From positions 235,041 to 299,040 of the forward strand of contig JAJDDF010000016.1 of NCBI GenBank assembly GCA_029260455.1: a DNA stretch of 64,000 nt, written 5' to 3'. The position numbers and the translations under genes were made by a program. Of the stretch, positions 35,379 to 44,799 are shown piece by piece. The notes beneath the pieces are model-generated. The model saw only the letters and a list, made by a program, of their open reading frames with translations, made no database searches and was not told the DNA's origin. The stretch's first letter is position 1, and each line of letters opens with the position of its first letter. The stretch is from Phycisphaerales bacterium (GTDB lineage Bacteria > Planctomycetota > Phycisphaerae > Phycisphaerales > UBA1924).

Positions 35379-36626
35379 TCAGATCGTAGGACGCAATGGA
35401 CGGAAGAGCGCAAGACACGCCGTGTGTCCATGCACAAATGACCGTTCGCCGATCGGGCCGATCTCCCCAGCTGCAAAAAACCCAGCTAAAGGCGGCGGCG
35501 CACCCGATTCTGTATCGGCAAATGTCAGTGCATCGCGCACACACTGCGCGTCGTGATCCGGGCGATCAAAGAGCTTGCGCCCTCGACCTTGACAGGTGAT
35601 CAGCAATCCCCCTGCCGCTGGCCCGCGCAGTCGCTGCGCCATGAGCAGGAGTTCAATATCCTCACTTGCGGTCTCTGCATCGCGCAGATGAAACTGCACG
35701 GTCTGCCCGACACGCAACCCATCGGCGACCGCGATTGCCCCGGACTTCGGGTCATAGCCCATGAGCCCGCGAATCAGAAAATCACCCCGCCCAAAACGCG
35801 ATTTGTATTCATTGATCACGCGCCCCACATGCAAGCCGCCAGTCAGCAGGTCCCGGTCATGCTCGGGCAATCCATCGACCATCTCGCGCACAATATCGAG
35901 CGGCCTTTGTCCTGCGAGTTCGATGATGATGTTGCGCTTTGCCTTGGTGACAAGAAGCGGCTCACCAATGGGCCGACATCCCTGACTCACCAGCGTGTCA
36001 ATGGCAATATTTCCGGAAATGGCAACCCCCACGCCGCCCGTGCGCTGGATTGATTCATTCAAGATCAGTGCATTTTGCCCCGGCACGCGCGCCGCCGAGG
36101 CGATGCCGCCCAACACCGGGCATCCCTTGAGCCCTTCGATCGCATCTGGCACTGCAGACAACACCTCGAGCACCGATGCTACGGGCACACTGAATGGATC
36201 AGCAAAAAATATCATGCCGCGCAGGTCAGAACCAAGTTCCATGTCGTGTGCAAAATCTTTCAGGTCTTCTTTTTTTGGTGCCGTTGGCAGATCAGATGTT
36301 GTGAATGTGCGCAGCTTTACGCCCGGTAGCGCTGCGCACCACAATGACACCGCTGCGTGCTCTTCGATTTCCTGATCATCACCAATCACACCATCCGCGG
36401 TCACGCCGATCAACGTGCCTGCACCAAGAGCGCCGTGCACGACGCGCGCAATCGAAGCCGCATGACGCGCGTGATCACCTGAGATAAAAAGAATCGCAAG
36501 ATCAACCCAGCCGGTCTCGGCAGCCCCAAGCACTTCTTCACACACTGCCTCGGCGGCCATCACCGCATCAACGTGCGTTGACAGCGCTGTTCGGATGGTG
36601 AGCCCCGTTGATGCAAGTGGTGCCAT
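35379..36626 (-). CDS. FIST-domain sensory protein
   Basis: The 415-residue soluble protein matches the FIST-N plus FIST-C pair, a ligand-binding sensory module. FIST-N features include L-A-I-L-F-I-S-G-D-H near residue 45 and G-V-T-A-D-G-V-I-G near 75. FIST-C includes G-L-H-V-G-R-V-I-N-E-Y, F-L-I-R-G-L-M-G-Y-D and a C-terminal G-F-F-A-A-G-E-I-G-P-I-G. FIST domains usually feed signalling outputs such as histidine kinases; here nothing is fused. The ATG at 36626 has TACACT six bases upstream on the minus strand, predicting a leaderless message. It follows the 139-residue hypothetical gene by 33 bp. Confidence 0.88.
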   Translation of the reverse strand: MAPLASTGLTIRTALSTHVDAVMAAEAVCEEVLGAAETGWVDLAILFISGDHARHAASIARVVHGALGAGTLIGVTADGVIGDDQEIEEHAAVSLWCAALPGVKLRTFTTSDLPTAPKKEDLKDFAHDMELGSDLRGMIFFADPFSVPVASVLEVLSAVPDAIEGLKGCPVLGGIASAARVPGQNALILNESIQRTGGVGVAISGNIAIDTLVSQGCRPIGEPLLVTKAKRNIIIELAGQRPLDIVREMVDGLPEHDRDLLTGGLHVGRVINEYKSRFGRGDFLIRGLMGYDPKSGAIAVADGLRVGQTVQFHLRDAETASEDIELLLMAQRLRGPAAGGLLITCQGRGRKLFDRPDHDAQCVRDALTFADTESGAPPPLAGFFAAGEIGPIGERSFVHGHTACLALFRPLRPTI

Positions 36627-36659
36627 GCACCCAGTGTAGGGCAGGTCAGACGCACAGCG

Positions 36660-37079
36660 TCAACCAAATGTGCGACCGGATTGTGGATCCATCATTTTCC
36701 ATCCAAGCACCCGGCACAGACGTTCGAGGACGGGCCACGCCGCCGACTCGTCATTGAGCGTCACAAGAAGCTGGCTGATCGGTTCGTCATCACCCACCAT
36801 GGGCAGTTGGGCGATGATGCCGGGGCCATGCAGGACGCCATGGCCGTTCGAGGAACCATCGGCGGCGGTATTGAATGGCTCAAGCAATTGCTCAATCTCA
36901 CTGCGCGTGCCGAGGGTCGCCATGCGCAGTACGGGGGGTGTCGGCGTGGAGATGGAATCATTCTCAGTTTCCAGCGCATCGGCCAACTTGATCAACAGGA
37001 TGGAACGGACTGAAGACAGGGGGATGCTCCTTTGCGGGAATGTGACAGTATCACCGGGGCGAGGCGCTAGATCAATCAT
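36660..37079 (-). CDS. Hypothetical protein
   Basis: A 139-residue protein, mostly alpha/beta, without membrane segment or signal. It has a P-R-P-G-D-T-V-T-F opening, a P-V-L-R-M-A-T-L-G block and a C-terminal part ending R-V-L-G-W-K-M-M-D-P. I do not recognise the family. The frame is open 29 codons upstream into the lpxL-like gene; the ATG at 37079, 19 bp after that gene's stop, is the better start. It probably belongs to the acyltransferase transcript. Confidence 0.55.
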   Translation of the reverse strand: MIDLAPRPGDTVTFPQRSIPLSSVRSILLIKLADALETENDSISTPTPPVLRMATLGTRSEIEQLLEPFNTAADGSSNGHGVLHGPGIIAQLPMVGDDEPISQLLVTLNDESAAWPVLERLCRVLGWKMMDPQSGRTFG

Positions 37080-37098
37080 GTTGCATCTGCGAGCAGAT

Positions 37099-38214
37099 TC
37101 AACTCCGAGTGGCATACTCCCGGGCATCACGCGCAGAACGCTCGACGATGCGCTCGAGTTTCTCATCGGTCATCCAGGGCAGGGCAGCAATCTTCTCGCG
37201 CAGGCGCGGCGGGAAAGGCTTTGCAGAGCGCTCGTGACGCGGGCGGCTTTTCCAATAGCGATGCATCCACAAATATTGCTCCGGGGCCTCGCGCACCATG
37301 TTCTCAAGGGCAAGGCGATAGCGCGCGGTGATATAAAAAAGTGGATCGGGCTGATCGGCCCAGTCCTCCGGCATGATGACTTCTGTGATATCAATGCGAT
37401 ACCGGAACAACGGTGCCTCGGCGCGATGCAGCGCATCGAGCGCTTCATCGGGCGTTTCAAAGCTGCCGCTGATGCGCAGCGCACGGCCGCAAATGATCGG
37501 CGTGTTGTAATGCATGGCCATCACGCCAACACTTTTGTAGGCCGAAGCAAGGCGATCAAAAAATGGCACAAACATGCCTCGAGTGCCCGCGTTCTGATCG
37601 GCAACAAACGCAACCGCACCGCCGGCGTTCATGATCGCGGGCATCGCGGACATCCCGCCGAATTTATCGACGAGGATCATGCCTGTTGCGGATCGCGTGC
37701 GCAATACCCAGCGATCAAGCGCTTTGACATCAAGCGGTCGATAAATGGCGTGCAGCGGAAAACCAAGCGTCGAAATCACCGTGCCGAGCAATTCCCAGTT
37801 ACCGCAGTGTCCCGCGACAAGCACCGCAGGTTTCCCGGTCAGCAGATGATGCAGACCCTCCTTGAGATCACCCAGTTCAACATGCGCCGCGTAGGCATCT
37901 GCAGCTAGCATGCGCGGCGCAACTGCAATTTCGACGGCGAGTGTAAAGAGATGTCGATACGCCTCGACCGCGCACAGGTCGATGCGTTCCTGCGGCCACT
38001 CCGGGAAACACCATTGCAGATTGTCCTTGGCACGCTGCAACCGAGGTTCATTGAATGACGCCTGCGCAAAGGCACCGCCCATACGGCGCATCAACCGCAT
38101 CGAAGGACGCGTGCCTGCGATCTGCATCCCTGCTACAGCTGTGCGCACAGAAGCATAAATCGCAGGATGTGCCCATGTTGGCAATTTGGATTTTTTGCGC
38201 TTGGGTTTACTCAC
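37099..38214 (-). CDS. Lipid A late acyltransferase-like protein (LpxL/HtrB family)
   Basis: The 371-residue protein is of the LpxL/LpxM lysophospholipid-acyltransferase family that adds secondary acyl chains to lipid A. The catalytic H-x4-E appears as G-H-C-G-N-W-E (His136, Glu141), followed by the A-I-Y-R-P-L and V-A-D-Q-N-A-G-x-R-G blocks and the C-terminal Q-Y-L-W-M-H-R-Y-W-K-S-R-P. The basic N-terminus probably associates with the membrane. The GTG at 38214 is preceded nine bases away by TACACT on the minus strand. The lpxD-lpxC-lpxA genes are 11 kb further along. Together these point to a lipid A-containing outer membrane. Confidence 0.87.
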   Translation of the reverse strand: MSKPKRKKSKLPTWAHPAIYASVRTAVAGMQIAGTRPSMRLMRRMGGAFAQASFNEPRLQRAKDNLQWCFPEWPQERIDLCAVEAYRHLFTLAVEIAVAPRMLAADAYAAHVELGDLKEGLHHLLTGKPAVLVAGHCGNWELLGTVISTLGFPLHAIYRPLDVKALDRWVLRTRSATGMILVDKFGGMSAMPAIMNAGGAVAFVADQNAGTRGMFVPFFDRLASAYKSVGVMAMHYNTPIICGRALRISGSFETPDEALDALHRAEAPLFRYRIDITEVIMPEDWADQPDPLFYITARYRLALENMVREAPEQYLWMHRYWKSRPRHERSAKPFPPRLREKIAALPWMTDEKLERIVERSARDAREYATRS

Positions 38215-38250
38215 AACAGCGTGAGTGTACCGCCTATTCGAGGATCAACT

Positions 38251-39627
38251 TCAATGATCAATATTGAGCCCCGTGAGTGTGAACAAGCGGTTCTGATTGA
38301 GCACTGGAATGCTTGTCTCTGCGGCGCGCTTGAACAACTCTTCATAGGTGTGTTGCGCACGGGCAAGCGATTGATATCTCGAGATGATCGCCGGCGGGTC
38401 GTCAAACTTCGGCTCGGGAGGCAAAATGGGCTTGTTCCCGAGGACTACAAAATCGGTGTCGCCCGCGATGTCATTCGTGAGGTCTCCGCCCCAGTCGGCG
38501 ATCAGCGCTTTGATCTGCTGCGTCTCCTGACCAGTCGAGATGCCGTCGTTGTTGACATCAAAGTTGCCAAAGACGACGAAACTGTAACTCTTGTTGGCGT
38601 CATACACCGGGTTGGCAATCAGATCGCCCTTGAGGATCGGGTTGCCGCGCGAGCCACGGATGACGCGGGCGCGACTGGAAGTAGGATCAACATTCACAAC
38701 TTCAATCGTCGCCTTGCCGGGCGGGTAATCGCCATTGGCATCGGGCACAATCGCGGTGCCGATGGAATACACCTGGAATGTGATGCCTAGTGGCACCTTG
38801 TCGCCTCGTCCGCGGCTCAGATAAATCTGCCCTGTTGCGGGATTCACATCAACAACTGTGCCATCAACGAGCGCCTCTTCGTTGTAGGGACGAAGGCGAT
38901 TGGTGTCATTGCCGCGCGACCGCTGGACCTGACGCTCGAGCACTTGAATGCGGCTTTCAAGATCACGATTCATTTGTTCGAGGCCTGTGACTGAGAGGTC
39001 GGCATCGGCGCGAATGGAGGCCGCACGCGACCGAAAATCAGACTGCGCCGTTTCAACATCTGATCGGTAGCTGTTCACGCCCGCCTGATACTCATCAAGC
39101 TCGCCCGTGAGGCGCGCGATGGTGTGTGAATGTTCTTCGCGAGCGCGGGCCAGTTGATCCTGCTGATCCGTAAGCGCTGCCCGCGCATCTTCCATACCGT
39201 TCTGCGCGGTGGCAAGATCGCGCTTGAGCTGTTCGCGATCGTCGTACATGCGCTGCACGGCCACCAGCAGTGAATCATGACCCTCGCCCACCTCTAAGTC
39301 CAAATTACTGGCTTTGCCCTCGAAATCTGACAGGCGATCATTGCGACGTCCGGTCACAAACTCCGCAATGTCATCCATCGCGGCGTCCATGCCAAGCACT
39401 ACGCCATTGCCTCCGCCGAACTCGCTCTTGAGTTGATCCCAGCGTTCAGACTGCTTGTCATTGGGAATGGCTGCCGCAAGGTTGGTGTGCGAAGTATCAA
39501 GCTCGCGGTTCAGCCGCTGTACCTGCGCTAGGAAGATCACCGTAGTGACAAAAAAGCCCAGTGACAGCAAAGCGAGAATCGCCAGACTGACCATCACCGA
39601 GAGAGACGTTGTCGTGCGTGCCGCCAT
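38251..39627 (-). CDS. Membrane-anchored coiled-coil protein with BRCT-like C-terminus
   Basis: The 458-residue protein has an N-terminal membrane segment (about 10-34), then about 200 residues of coiled coil with heptad pattern (E-Q-L-K-R-D-L-A, L-A-R-A-R-E-E-H), a middle beta domain with V-D-V-N-P-A-T-G-Q-I-Y-L-S-R-G-R-G-D, and a C-terminal region resembling BRCT domains: Y-S-F-V-V-F-G-N-F-D, then I-A-D-W-G-G-D and D-F-V-V-L-G. A GGAG site eight bases before the ATG supports the start. If the segment is exported, a BRCT-like fold outside the cytoplasm would be unusual. The role is unknown; envelope spacing is possible. Confidence 0.7.
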   Translation of the reverse strand: MAARTTTSLSVMVSLAILALLSLGFFVTTVIFLAQVQRLNRELDTSHTNLAAAIPNDKQSERWDQLKSEFGGGNGVVLGMDAAMDDIAEFVTGRRNDRLSDFEGKASNLDLEVGEGHDSLLVAVQRMYDDREQLKRDLATAQNGMEDARAALTDQQDQLARAREEHSHTIARLTGELDEYQAGVNSYRSDVETAQSDFRSRAASIRADADLSVTGLEQMNRDLESRIQVLERQVQRSRGNDTNRLRPYNEEALVDGTVVDVNPATGQIYLSRGRGDKVPLGITFQVYSIGTAIVPDANGDYPPGKATIEVVNVDPTSSRARVIRGSRGNPILKGDLIANPVYDANKSYSFVVFGNFDVNNDGISTGQETQQIKALIADWGGDLTNDIAGDTDFVVLGNKPILPPEPKFDDPPAIISRYQSLARAQHTYEELFKRAAETSIPVLNQNRLFTLTGLNIDH

Positions 39628-39861
39628 GTGATTGGCTCCGATTCCGGACGCGCCCGCGAGAGGCGGCCAAGGTCAAAAAAATACTGTTCAGGATCAATGT
39701 CGAAATGTCGCTCAGACCGACCCACCAAGACCGACCACACCCTCGCGCCTCGCGATGTGCCTGCCGACACGGTCGATACGCAGGAGGACGCGGACGTGTT
39801 GCGGGGAAGTGTCGTTGCCAGACCCCCCATGCGTCAACTTTGGGCCTCACGCCGTGGCCCC

Positions 39862-41388
39862 TCACAGGCCAGCCCCATCAGGAGTCATCTGGGCAGGGGG
39901 CGATGCTGGTCCGTCGATATCGGCCGCGATATCCGGAGCCACCCATCCCCGAAGCACAAAGACCAGCCCCAGAAACGCTGCAAAGCTCAGCATGTCGGTC
40001 AGCATGGTGAGGAAAATCGTTGATGACGTGGCCGGGTCAATGCCCTGCCTCTCCATGAAGAGCGGGATCAGCGTACCGATGAGGCATCCCGCCAGAAGCG
40101 CCCCAGCCATCGCAAGCCCGGTCACAATCGCAAGGGGCCAGGTGAATTCTGCCAAAAGCTCTATGCCCGAGGCATGACCGATCATGCCCAGAATGCCGGT
40201 CGCGGCCGCGAAAATCACACCCACGAGCACGCCTGTGACCAAACCAAAAGCGGCCTCTTTGACAATGAGCGGCCGCACGCGCTGCGCATGAATCTGCCCG
40301 AGCACAAGCCCGCGCAACGTCACCGCAAGACTCTGATTGCCCGCGTTGCCCGCCTGATTGGCAATCACCGGAAAGATCACCGCAGCGATCGGGATCATTT
40401 CGATCATGTCATGGAATGCAAGCAACACCGCCGCCGCCGCCGTCGCCGTAAGAAGATTGACCACAAGCCAGGGCGTACGCCCGCGCAACTTCGCACCGAG
40501 CGTCGAATACACCGCCTCGCGCGCCCCCGCACCCACCTGCTTGAGCGCATCTTCGGTGCTCTCTTCGGCGATGATGTCTATCACATCATCAACGGTAATC
40601 ATGCCAAGCACACGTTCATGGGCATCAACGACCGGCAGCGCCAGATAGTCATAGCGCTGGAACAACCGCGCCACTTCTTCCTGATCGTCCTGCGGATGCA
40701 GCCGCTCGATGTCACGGTTCATGTGATCCGCAACAATTTCATCATCATCAACGATGAGCAGATCGCGCAATGAAATAATACCTTGGAAACGCTGCGATTC
40801 ATCAACGCAATACAATTCGAGCTGATCTTCATTAAGTGACAATCGCTTGACGCGTTCGATGGCGCGTCCGATGCTCAGTGATGCGCGCACAACGCGGATG
40901 TCCGTTGTCATGATGCCGCCCGCGGTATCAGGCGGATAGAGCGCAAGTTTGCCAAGCGCCGCCGCGCGACGAGGCGCCACACCATGCAGGACCGTTGCCC
41001 GAATACTCTCGGGCAAGCTTTGCAGAAGGTCCGCCGCGTCGTCATCGGCCATCATCTCAATCAGCGTTGCCGCTTCGGCGGCTTCAAGATCGCGCACCAC
41101 GGTCGCGGCAAGCGCCGGGTCCATGTGCGCCAGCGCCTCTGCCGCGGCGCGATCGTCCATTTCATGGACAAGTTTGCCTTGCTCCAGCGGATCAAGGCGC
41201 TCAATAATGTCCGCCGCGTCCGGAGCCTCCTGCTGCTCGACAACAAGCGCAATGTCCGCGACCGGCGCATCGGCTTCGACCATCGTCTCGACGCGCTCGG
41301 CGACCGCTTCGACATCATGCACTTCATGCGGTCCGTCACGTTGCTCTTGGAAATCAAGTTCTGGTTGTGGTTTTTGGCGTCCACTCAT
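39862..41388 (-). CDS. mgtE: Magnesium transporter MgtE
   Basis: MgtE is a dimeric Mg2+ channel gated by cytoplasmic Mg2+. The 508-residue protein has the Asp/Glu-rich N domain of short helical repeats, two CBS domains (T-D-I-R-V-V and D-V-I-D-I-I-A-E-E region) and a C-terminal membrane part of about five helices containing P-V-I-A-N-Q-A-G-N-A-G-N-Q-S-L-A-V and the last G-x-D-P-A-T motif, which line the pore. The ATG at 41388 overlaps the stop of the cation exchanger gene as ATGA, indicating translational coupling. The frame extends 14 codons upstream but without support. Confidence 0.95.
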   Translation of the reverse strand: MSGRQKPQPELDFQEQRDGPHEVHDVEAVAERVETMVEADAPVADIALVVEQQEAPDAADIIERLDPLEQGKLVHEMDDRAAAEALAHMDPALAATVVRDLEAAEAATLIEMMADDDAADLLQSLPESIRATVLHGVAPRRAAALGKLALYPPDTAGGIMTTDIRVVRASLSIGRAIERVKRLSLNEDQLELYCVDESQRFQGIISLRDLLIVDDDEIVADHMNRDIERLHPQDDQEEVARLFQRYDYLALPVVDAHERVLGMITVDDVIDIIAEESTEDALKQVGAGAREAVYSTLGAKLRGRTPWLVVNLLTATAAAAVLLAFHDMIEMIPIAAVIFPVIANQAGNAGNQSLAVTLRGLVLGQIHAQRVRPLIVKEAAFGLVTGVLVGVIFAAATGILGMIGHASGIELLAEFTWPLAIVTGLAMAGALLAGCLIGTLIPLFMERQGIDPATSSTIFLTMLTDMLSFAAFLGLVFVLRGWVAPDIAADIDGPASPPAQMTPDGAGL

Positions 41389-42404
41389 GGAGCAACCCCA
41401 ACTGGCGCAACCGTCTGCATCACGATCCACACCATCAGTCCGGCATACACCGCAAGCAACGTCAGCCCTTCAAGCCTGCTCACTGTCGAGCCGCCCGTTC
41501 TGGACATGGGCCAGAGCAAAAGTGAAAGGAGCGCCATCACCGCAAGTTCGACGCGCCCGCCGGTCGGCACATCTATCGGGTGCACCATTGATGTCAGCGC
41601 GAGAACGAACAGCAAGTTAAAAATATTCGACCCGACCACATTGCCCACCGCGAGATCCACATGCCCGCGCCGCACCGCGATGACCGAGGTCACCAGTTCA
41701 GGCAAACTCGTCGCGAGTGCAACGATTGTCAGCCCGATGACGCCATCACTGATGCCCATCTCCTGCGCCAGGCCCGAAGCGCCCATCTCAGAAAGCCGCC
41801 CGCCAAAAACAAGGCCTGCCATCCCGACCAAGACAAGTACGCATGGCCCTGCAAAAGCCGCCCGCTTCACCGCAGCGCCCATGTCGCGTACCTCAGCCTC
41901 ATAGGATTCCGACTGGCTTTCGCGCCGAGCGCCCTGGAAGATCATCCAAAGCACAACCAAGAAGAGCGCAAGCATGACGCCGCCCTCAGCCCCAGTCAGC
42001 GCCCCCGCGCTCCAGCAACCCGAATCGGTCGGCAGTATGAGAAGCCCCATCGTCACAAAAGTGGCAATGAGCATCAAGGGCAACTCGCGTCGAATGACCG
42101 AGGTCGCCACTTTGAGCGGCTTGAGCAGCGCGCACAGCCCAAGCACCAGACCGACATTGGCGATGTTTGATCCGACGATATTGCCATAGCACAGCCCGGT
42201 GTTGTCGCGCAACGCCGCCGTGAAGTTTAGCGCAAGTTCCGGGGCGCTTGTGCCAAAGGCCACAACCGTAAGCCCGATGACCACCGGCTTGATGCCCAGC
42301 CGATCGGCAAGCGTGACCGCGCCGCGCACAAGCAGTTCGCCGCCCGCGATCAACACCGCAACGCCGACACCAAGCACCATGATGTACCCGAGCATCTGGG
42401 ACAT
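41385..42404 (-). CDS. Na+/Ca2+ (CaCA family) antiporter
   Basis: The 339-residue integral membrane protein has the two inverted alpha repeats of CaCA exchangers: A-F-G-T-S-A-P-E-L and G-N-I-V-G-S-N-I-A-N in the first half, A-L-A-T-S-L-P-E-L and G-N-V-V-G-S-N-I-F-N in the second, with about ten membrane helices. It exchanges Ca2+ for Na+ or H+ across the inner membrane. The ATG at 42404 has TAGGCT seven bases upstream on the minus strand; a GTG six bases earlier is an alternative. It is translationally coupled to mgtE through the ATGA overlap, a cation transport pair. Confidence 0.93.
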   Translation of the reverse strand: MSQMLGYIMVLGVGVAVLIAGGELLVRGAVTLADRLGIKPVVIGLTVVAFGTSAPELALNFTAALRDNTGLCYGNIVGSNIANVGLVLGLCALLKPLKVATSVIRRELPLMLIATFVTMGLLILPTDSGCWSAGALTGAEGGVMLALFLVVLWMIFQGARRESQSESYEAEVRDMGAAVKRAAFAGPCVLVLVGMAGLVFGGRLSEMGASGLAQEMGISDGVIGLTIVALATSLPELVTSVIAVRRGHVDLAVGNVVGSNIFNLLFVLALTSMVHPIDVPTGGRVELAVMALLSLLLWPMSRTGGSTVSRLEGLTLLAVYAGLMVWIVMQTVAPVGVAP

Positions 42405-42445
42405 GGGCACAAGCCTACCCTCGCGGGCAGTCTCTCACCGGGGCA

Positions 42446-43930
42446 TCAAACGCGCAGCAAACTCGTCGCGCGCAGCGCCGCGCCATAGCGCTCCCGCAAG
42501 GGTTCAACCGCCGCACGGATGAATTGATCGGTCTGTGATTCGGCGCACCCGACAAACCGGGCTGGATCGAGCGCTTTGTCGAGCGCTATCCCTTCAAGCA
42601 GGGGCTCTGTGGTCAGCGCTTTCATCAGCACATCCGCACCTGTGGTCGCAGTGTTGCGTCCTTCCTCCGCTGCGGCGATCGCGTGCTTCCGCATCGCTTC
42701 ATGGACCGCCTGCCGATCGCGCCCGAGCGCCGTCGCTTGCATCATCAGGTTCTCAATAGCAAGGAAAGGTAGTTCCGCCGCAAGGTTGGCACGCACCACC
42801 GCATCATGCACAACAAGCCCACGTGCCACGTTGTGCATGATGACAAGCGCCCCATCGAGAGCGAGAAATGCCTCGGGCAATGAAAGCCTGCGATTGGCAG
42901 AATCATCAAGCGTGCGCTCAAACCACTGGGTCGCTGCGGTGTCATAGGCATTGGGTGCAAGATTGATGACAAATCGGGCCAGCGCACAAGCGCGCTCGCA
43001 GCGCATTGGGTTGCGCTTGTATGGCATTGCACTCGAACCAATCTGCTCTGTCTCAAATGGTTCATCCAGTTCGCGTTTGGCAACGAGCAAGCGGATATCC
43101 GTTGCAATCTTATGAATCACCGATGCTGCCGCGGCGCAATCCCCAAGCACAAACCCATCGACGACGCGCGGATAGGTCTGCCCGGTCAGTGCATATCGCT
43201 GCAGGGAAGCATCTTCAGGATCAAGAGCGGCGCAGAACAATCGATCAAGTTCTGCAACTTTCTTTGCATCACCATTGAAGAGTCGCAGGAATGACGCCTG
43301 CGTGCCGGTCGCTCCACCAAGACCTTTGACGCGCACATCACCAAATAAATCATTGATAAGCCTGTCGAAACATAATTTCACATCGTGTGCCCACCCTGCA
43401 GCCCGCCGCCCCACTGTTGTCGGCTGCGCTGGCTGACCATGTGTGTATCCAACGGTCGGCAGGTCTTTCCACTGCTGCGAGAATGTGCCCAGCGCATCGA
43501 TCACCTGCGCCATGCGCAACCCGATGAGCCGCAAGGCCTCGCGCATGATCAGCGCATCGGCATTGCACACCACATCCTGACTCGTCAGGCCGAGGTGAAT
43601 GATGCCCCGCGCTTTCGGGCACTTCTCACCCCACGCGTGGACATGGGCCATGACATCGTGGCGCAGCCGAGCTTCGTGCCCCGCAGCCGATGCAAAATCA
43701 GCTGGCGTGGGCTCTAGGGTCGTCCGCAGTTCTGCCAGTTGGGCCTCGGTGATCGGCAGGCCCAGGAGATGTTGAGATTCTGCGGCGGCGAGCCAGATCC
43801 GCCTCCATGTCGCGATCCGGTGCGGGGCTGACCACACCCGCCGCATTTCGAGAGAGGCGTACCGCCCTTCCAGAGGTGAGCGGTAACCAGCGTCAGTCAG
43901 GGGATTGTCGGGTGTCTGGGAGGGATTCAT
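42446..43930 (-). CDS. purB: Adenylosuccinate lyase PurB
   Basis: PurB removes fumarate from SAICAR and from adenylosuccinate in purine synthesis. The 494-residue protein shows the fumarase/aspartase superfamily signature G-S-S-A-M-P-Y-K-R-N-P, plus H-L-G-L-T-S-Q-D-V and T-V-G-Y-T-H-G-Q-P-A-Q-P. Its length is near that of eukaryote-like PurB. The frame stays open 36 codons upstream, but the ATG at 43930 gives the expected start with the S-P-L-E-G-R-Y-A-S block. The gene is divergent from the sigma factor gene at 44111. Confidence 0.95.
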   Translation of the reverse strand: MNPSQTPDNPLTDAGYRSPLEGRYASLEMRRVWSAPHRIATWRRIWLAAAESQHLLGLPITEAQLAELRTTLEPTPADFASAAGHEARLRHDVMAHVHAWGEKCPKARGIIHLGLTSQDVVCNADALIMREALRLIGLRMAQVIDALGTFSQQWKDLPTVGYTHGQPAQPTTVGRRAAGWAHDVKLCFDRLINDLFGDVRVKGLGGATGTQASFLRLFNGDAKKVAELDRLFCAALDPEDASLQRYALTGQTYPRVVDGFVLGDCAAAASVIHKIATDIRLLVAKRELDEPFETEQIGSSAMPYKRNPMRCERACALARFVINLAPNAYDTAATQWFERTLDDSANRRLSLPEAFLALDGALVIMHNVARGLVVHDAVVRANLAAELPFLAIENLMMQATALGRDRQAVHEAMRKHAIAAAEEGRNTATTGADVLMKALTTEPLLEGIALDKALDPARFVGCAESQTDQFIRAAVEPLRERYGAALRATSLLRV

Positions 43931-44110
43931 GGCTGCTCTGGGCATTGTGGCGATCCAGGGGGACATTCCGATCGTATCGGGAGGCACGCCCGGGCGTCGA
44001 TGCCCCGGGATCCATCGTGCCTGACACCTCTCGCCCACGCAATGCCCACCTCACTCGAGACATCTGGTGCCGCTGACAGTTCCCTCGGGAACTTCGCCTA
44101 TCGTCCCGCC

Positions 44111-44754
44111 ATGCCTCGCCCCCCGCGGCCTGACCAGCCAGCCCCCCCCTCCAGACCGATAGTCTTCGACGATGACGCCCAACTGGCCGATCTTGCCGCT
44201 GCCCAGAGTGGGGACCGCGACGCCCTCGAACGGCTTCTGGATCGGCACAATGACCGCCTTTTTGCAGTATGCATCCGCCTGTCAAATACCCGGGATATGG
44301 CGACCGATCTGCTGCAAGAATCGCTTGTGAAGATCATCGCAGCCCTGCCGAACTTCCGGGGCGAATCCCGCCTCAGCACGTGGATGATCCGGGTGACGGT
44401 CACAATACCTGCCTGTCATTTCATCGAAAGCGACGATCACGGGGGGAAGTATCACTTGAGGCATTGAATCAAGGCTCGGTGACAAACTTCAGAAAAAGTG
44501 CGGAACTTCGCTCCGATGAGGCCGTCGAACAAAGAGAACTGATTGAGCAGGTGTTGTGCGTATTCTCGGAACTTGGTGAGGGCCAGCGCATGATCCTGAT
44601 GCTCCGCGATTTTCAGGGGCTGGACTACCAAGAGATCGCGGAGGTACTTGAGGTGCCACTCGGCACCGTCAAGAGTCGATTGTTTCGGGCGCGGTTGGCA
44701 TTGCGAAAAGGGGTCGAGGACGGGCATCACGAAGAGGCGGATCGCAGGGGCTAG
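44111..44754 (+). pseudogene. ECF-type sigma-70 factor gene with a frameshift
   Basis: Two adjacent frames complete one sigma factor. Frame one (from 44111) carries region 2: A-V-C-I-R-L, A-T-D-L-L-Q-E-S-L-V-K-I-I, and S-R-L-S-T-W-M-I-R-V-T-V. After about 44401 it runs into nonsense and stops at 44467. The other frame continues with N-T-C-L-S-F-H-R-K-R-R and region 4: L-M-L-R-D-F-Q-G-L-D-Y-Q-E-I-A-E-V-L-E-V-P-L-G-T-V-K-S-R-L-F-R-A-R. Omitting two bases (44402-44403, in a CACA repeat) restores one reading frame. It is a mutation, an assembly error, or programmed frameshifting. TATCGT at 44099-44104 precedes the ATG by six bases. A membrane partner gene follows. Confidence 0.72.
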
Positions 44755-44799
44755 AATCGCCCGTGGTCCGATTCGCCGGGAGAGGTAAAGGGCCCACAG

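Noticed and set aside
44269..44754. Independent gene for the second half of the sigma factor
   Set aside because: Its first 45 codons are out-of-frame sigma region 2 DNA, and only the part after 44404 resembles a protein; it is region 4 of the same sigma factor.
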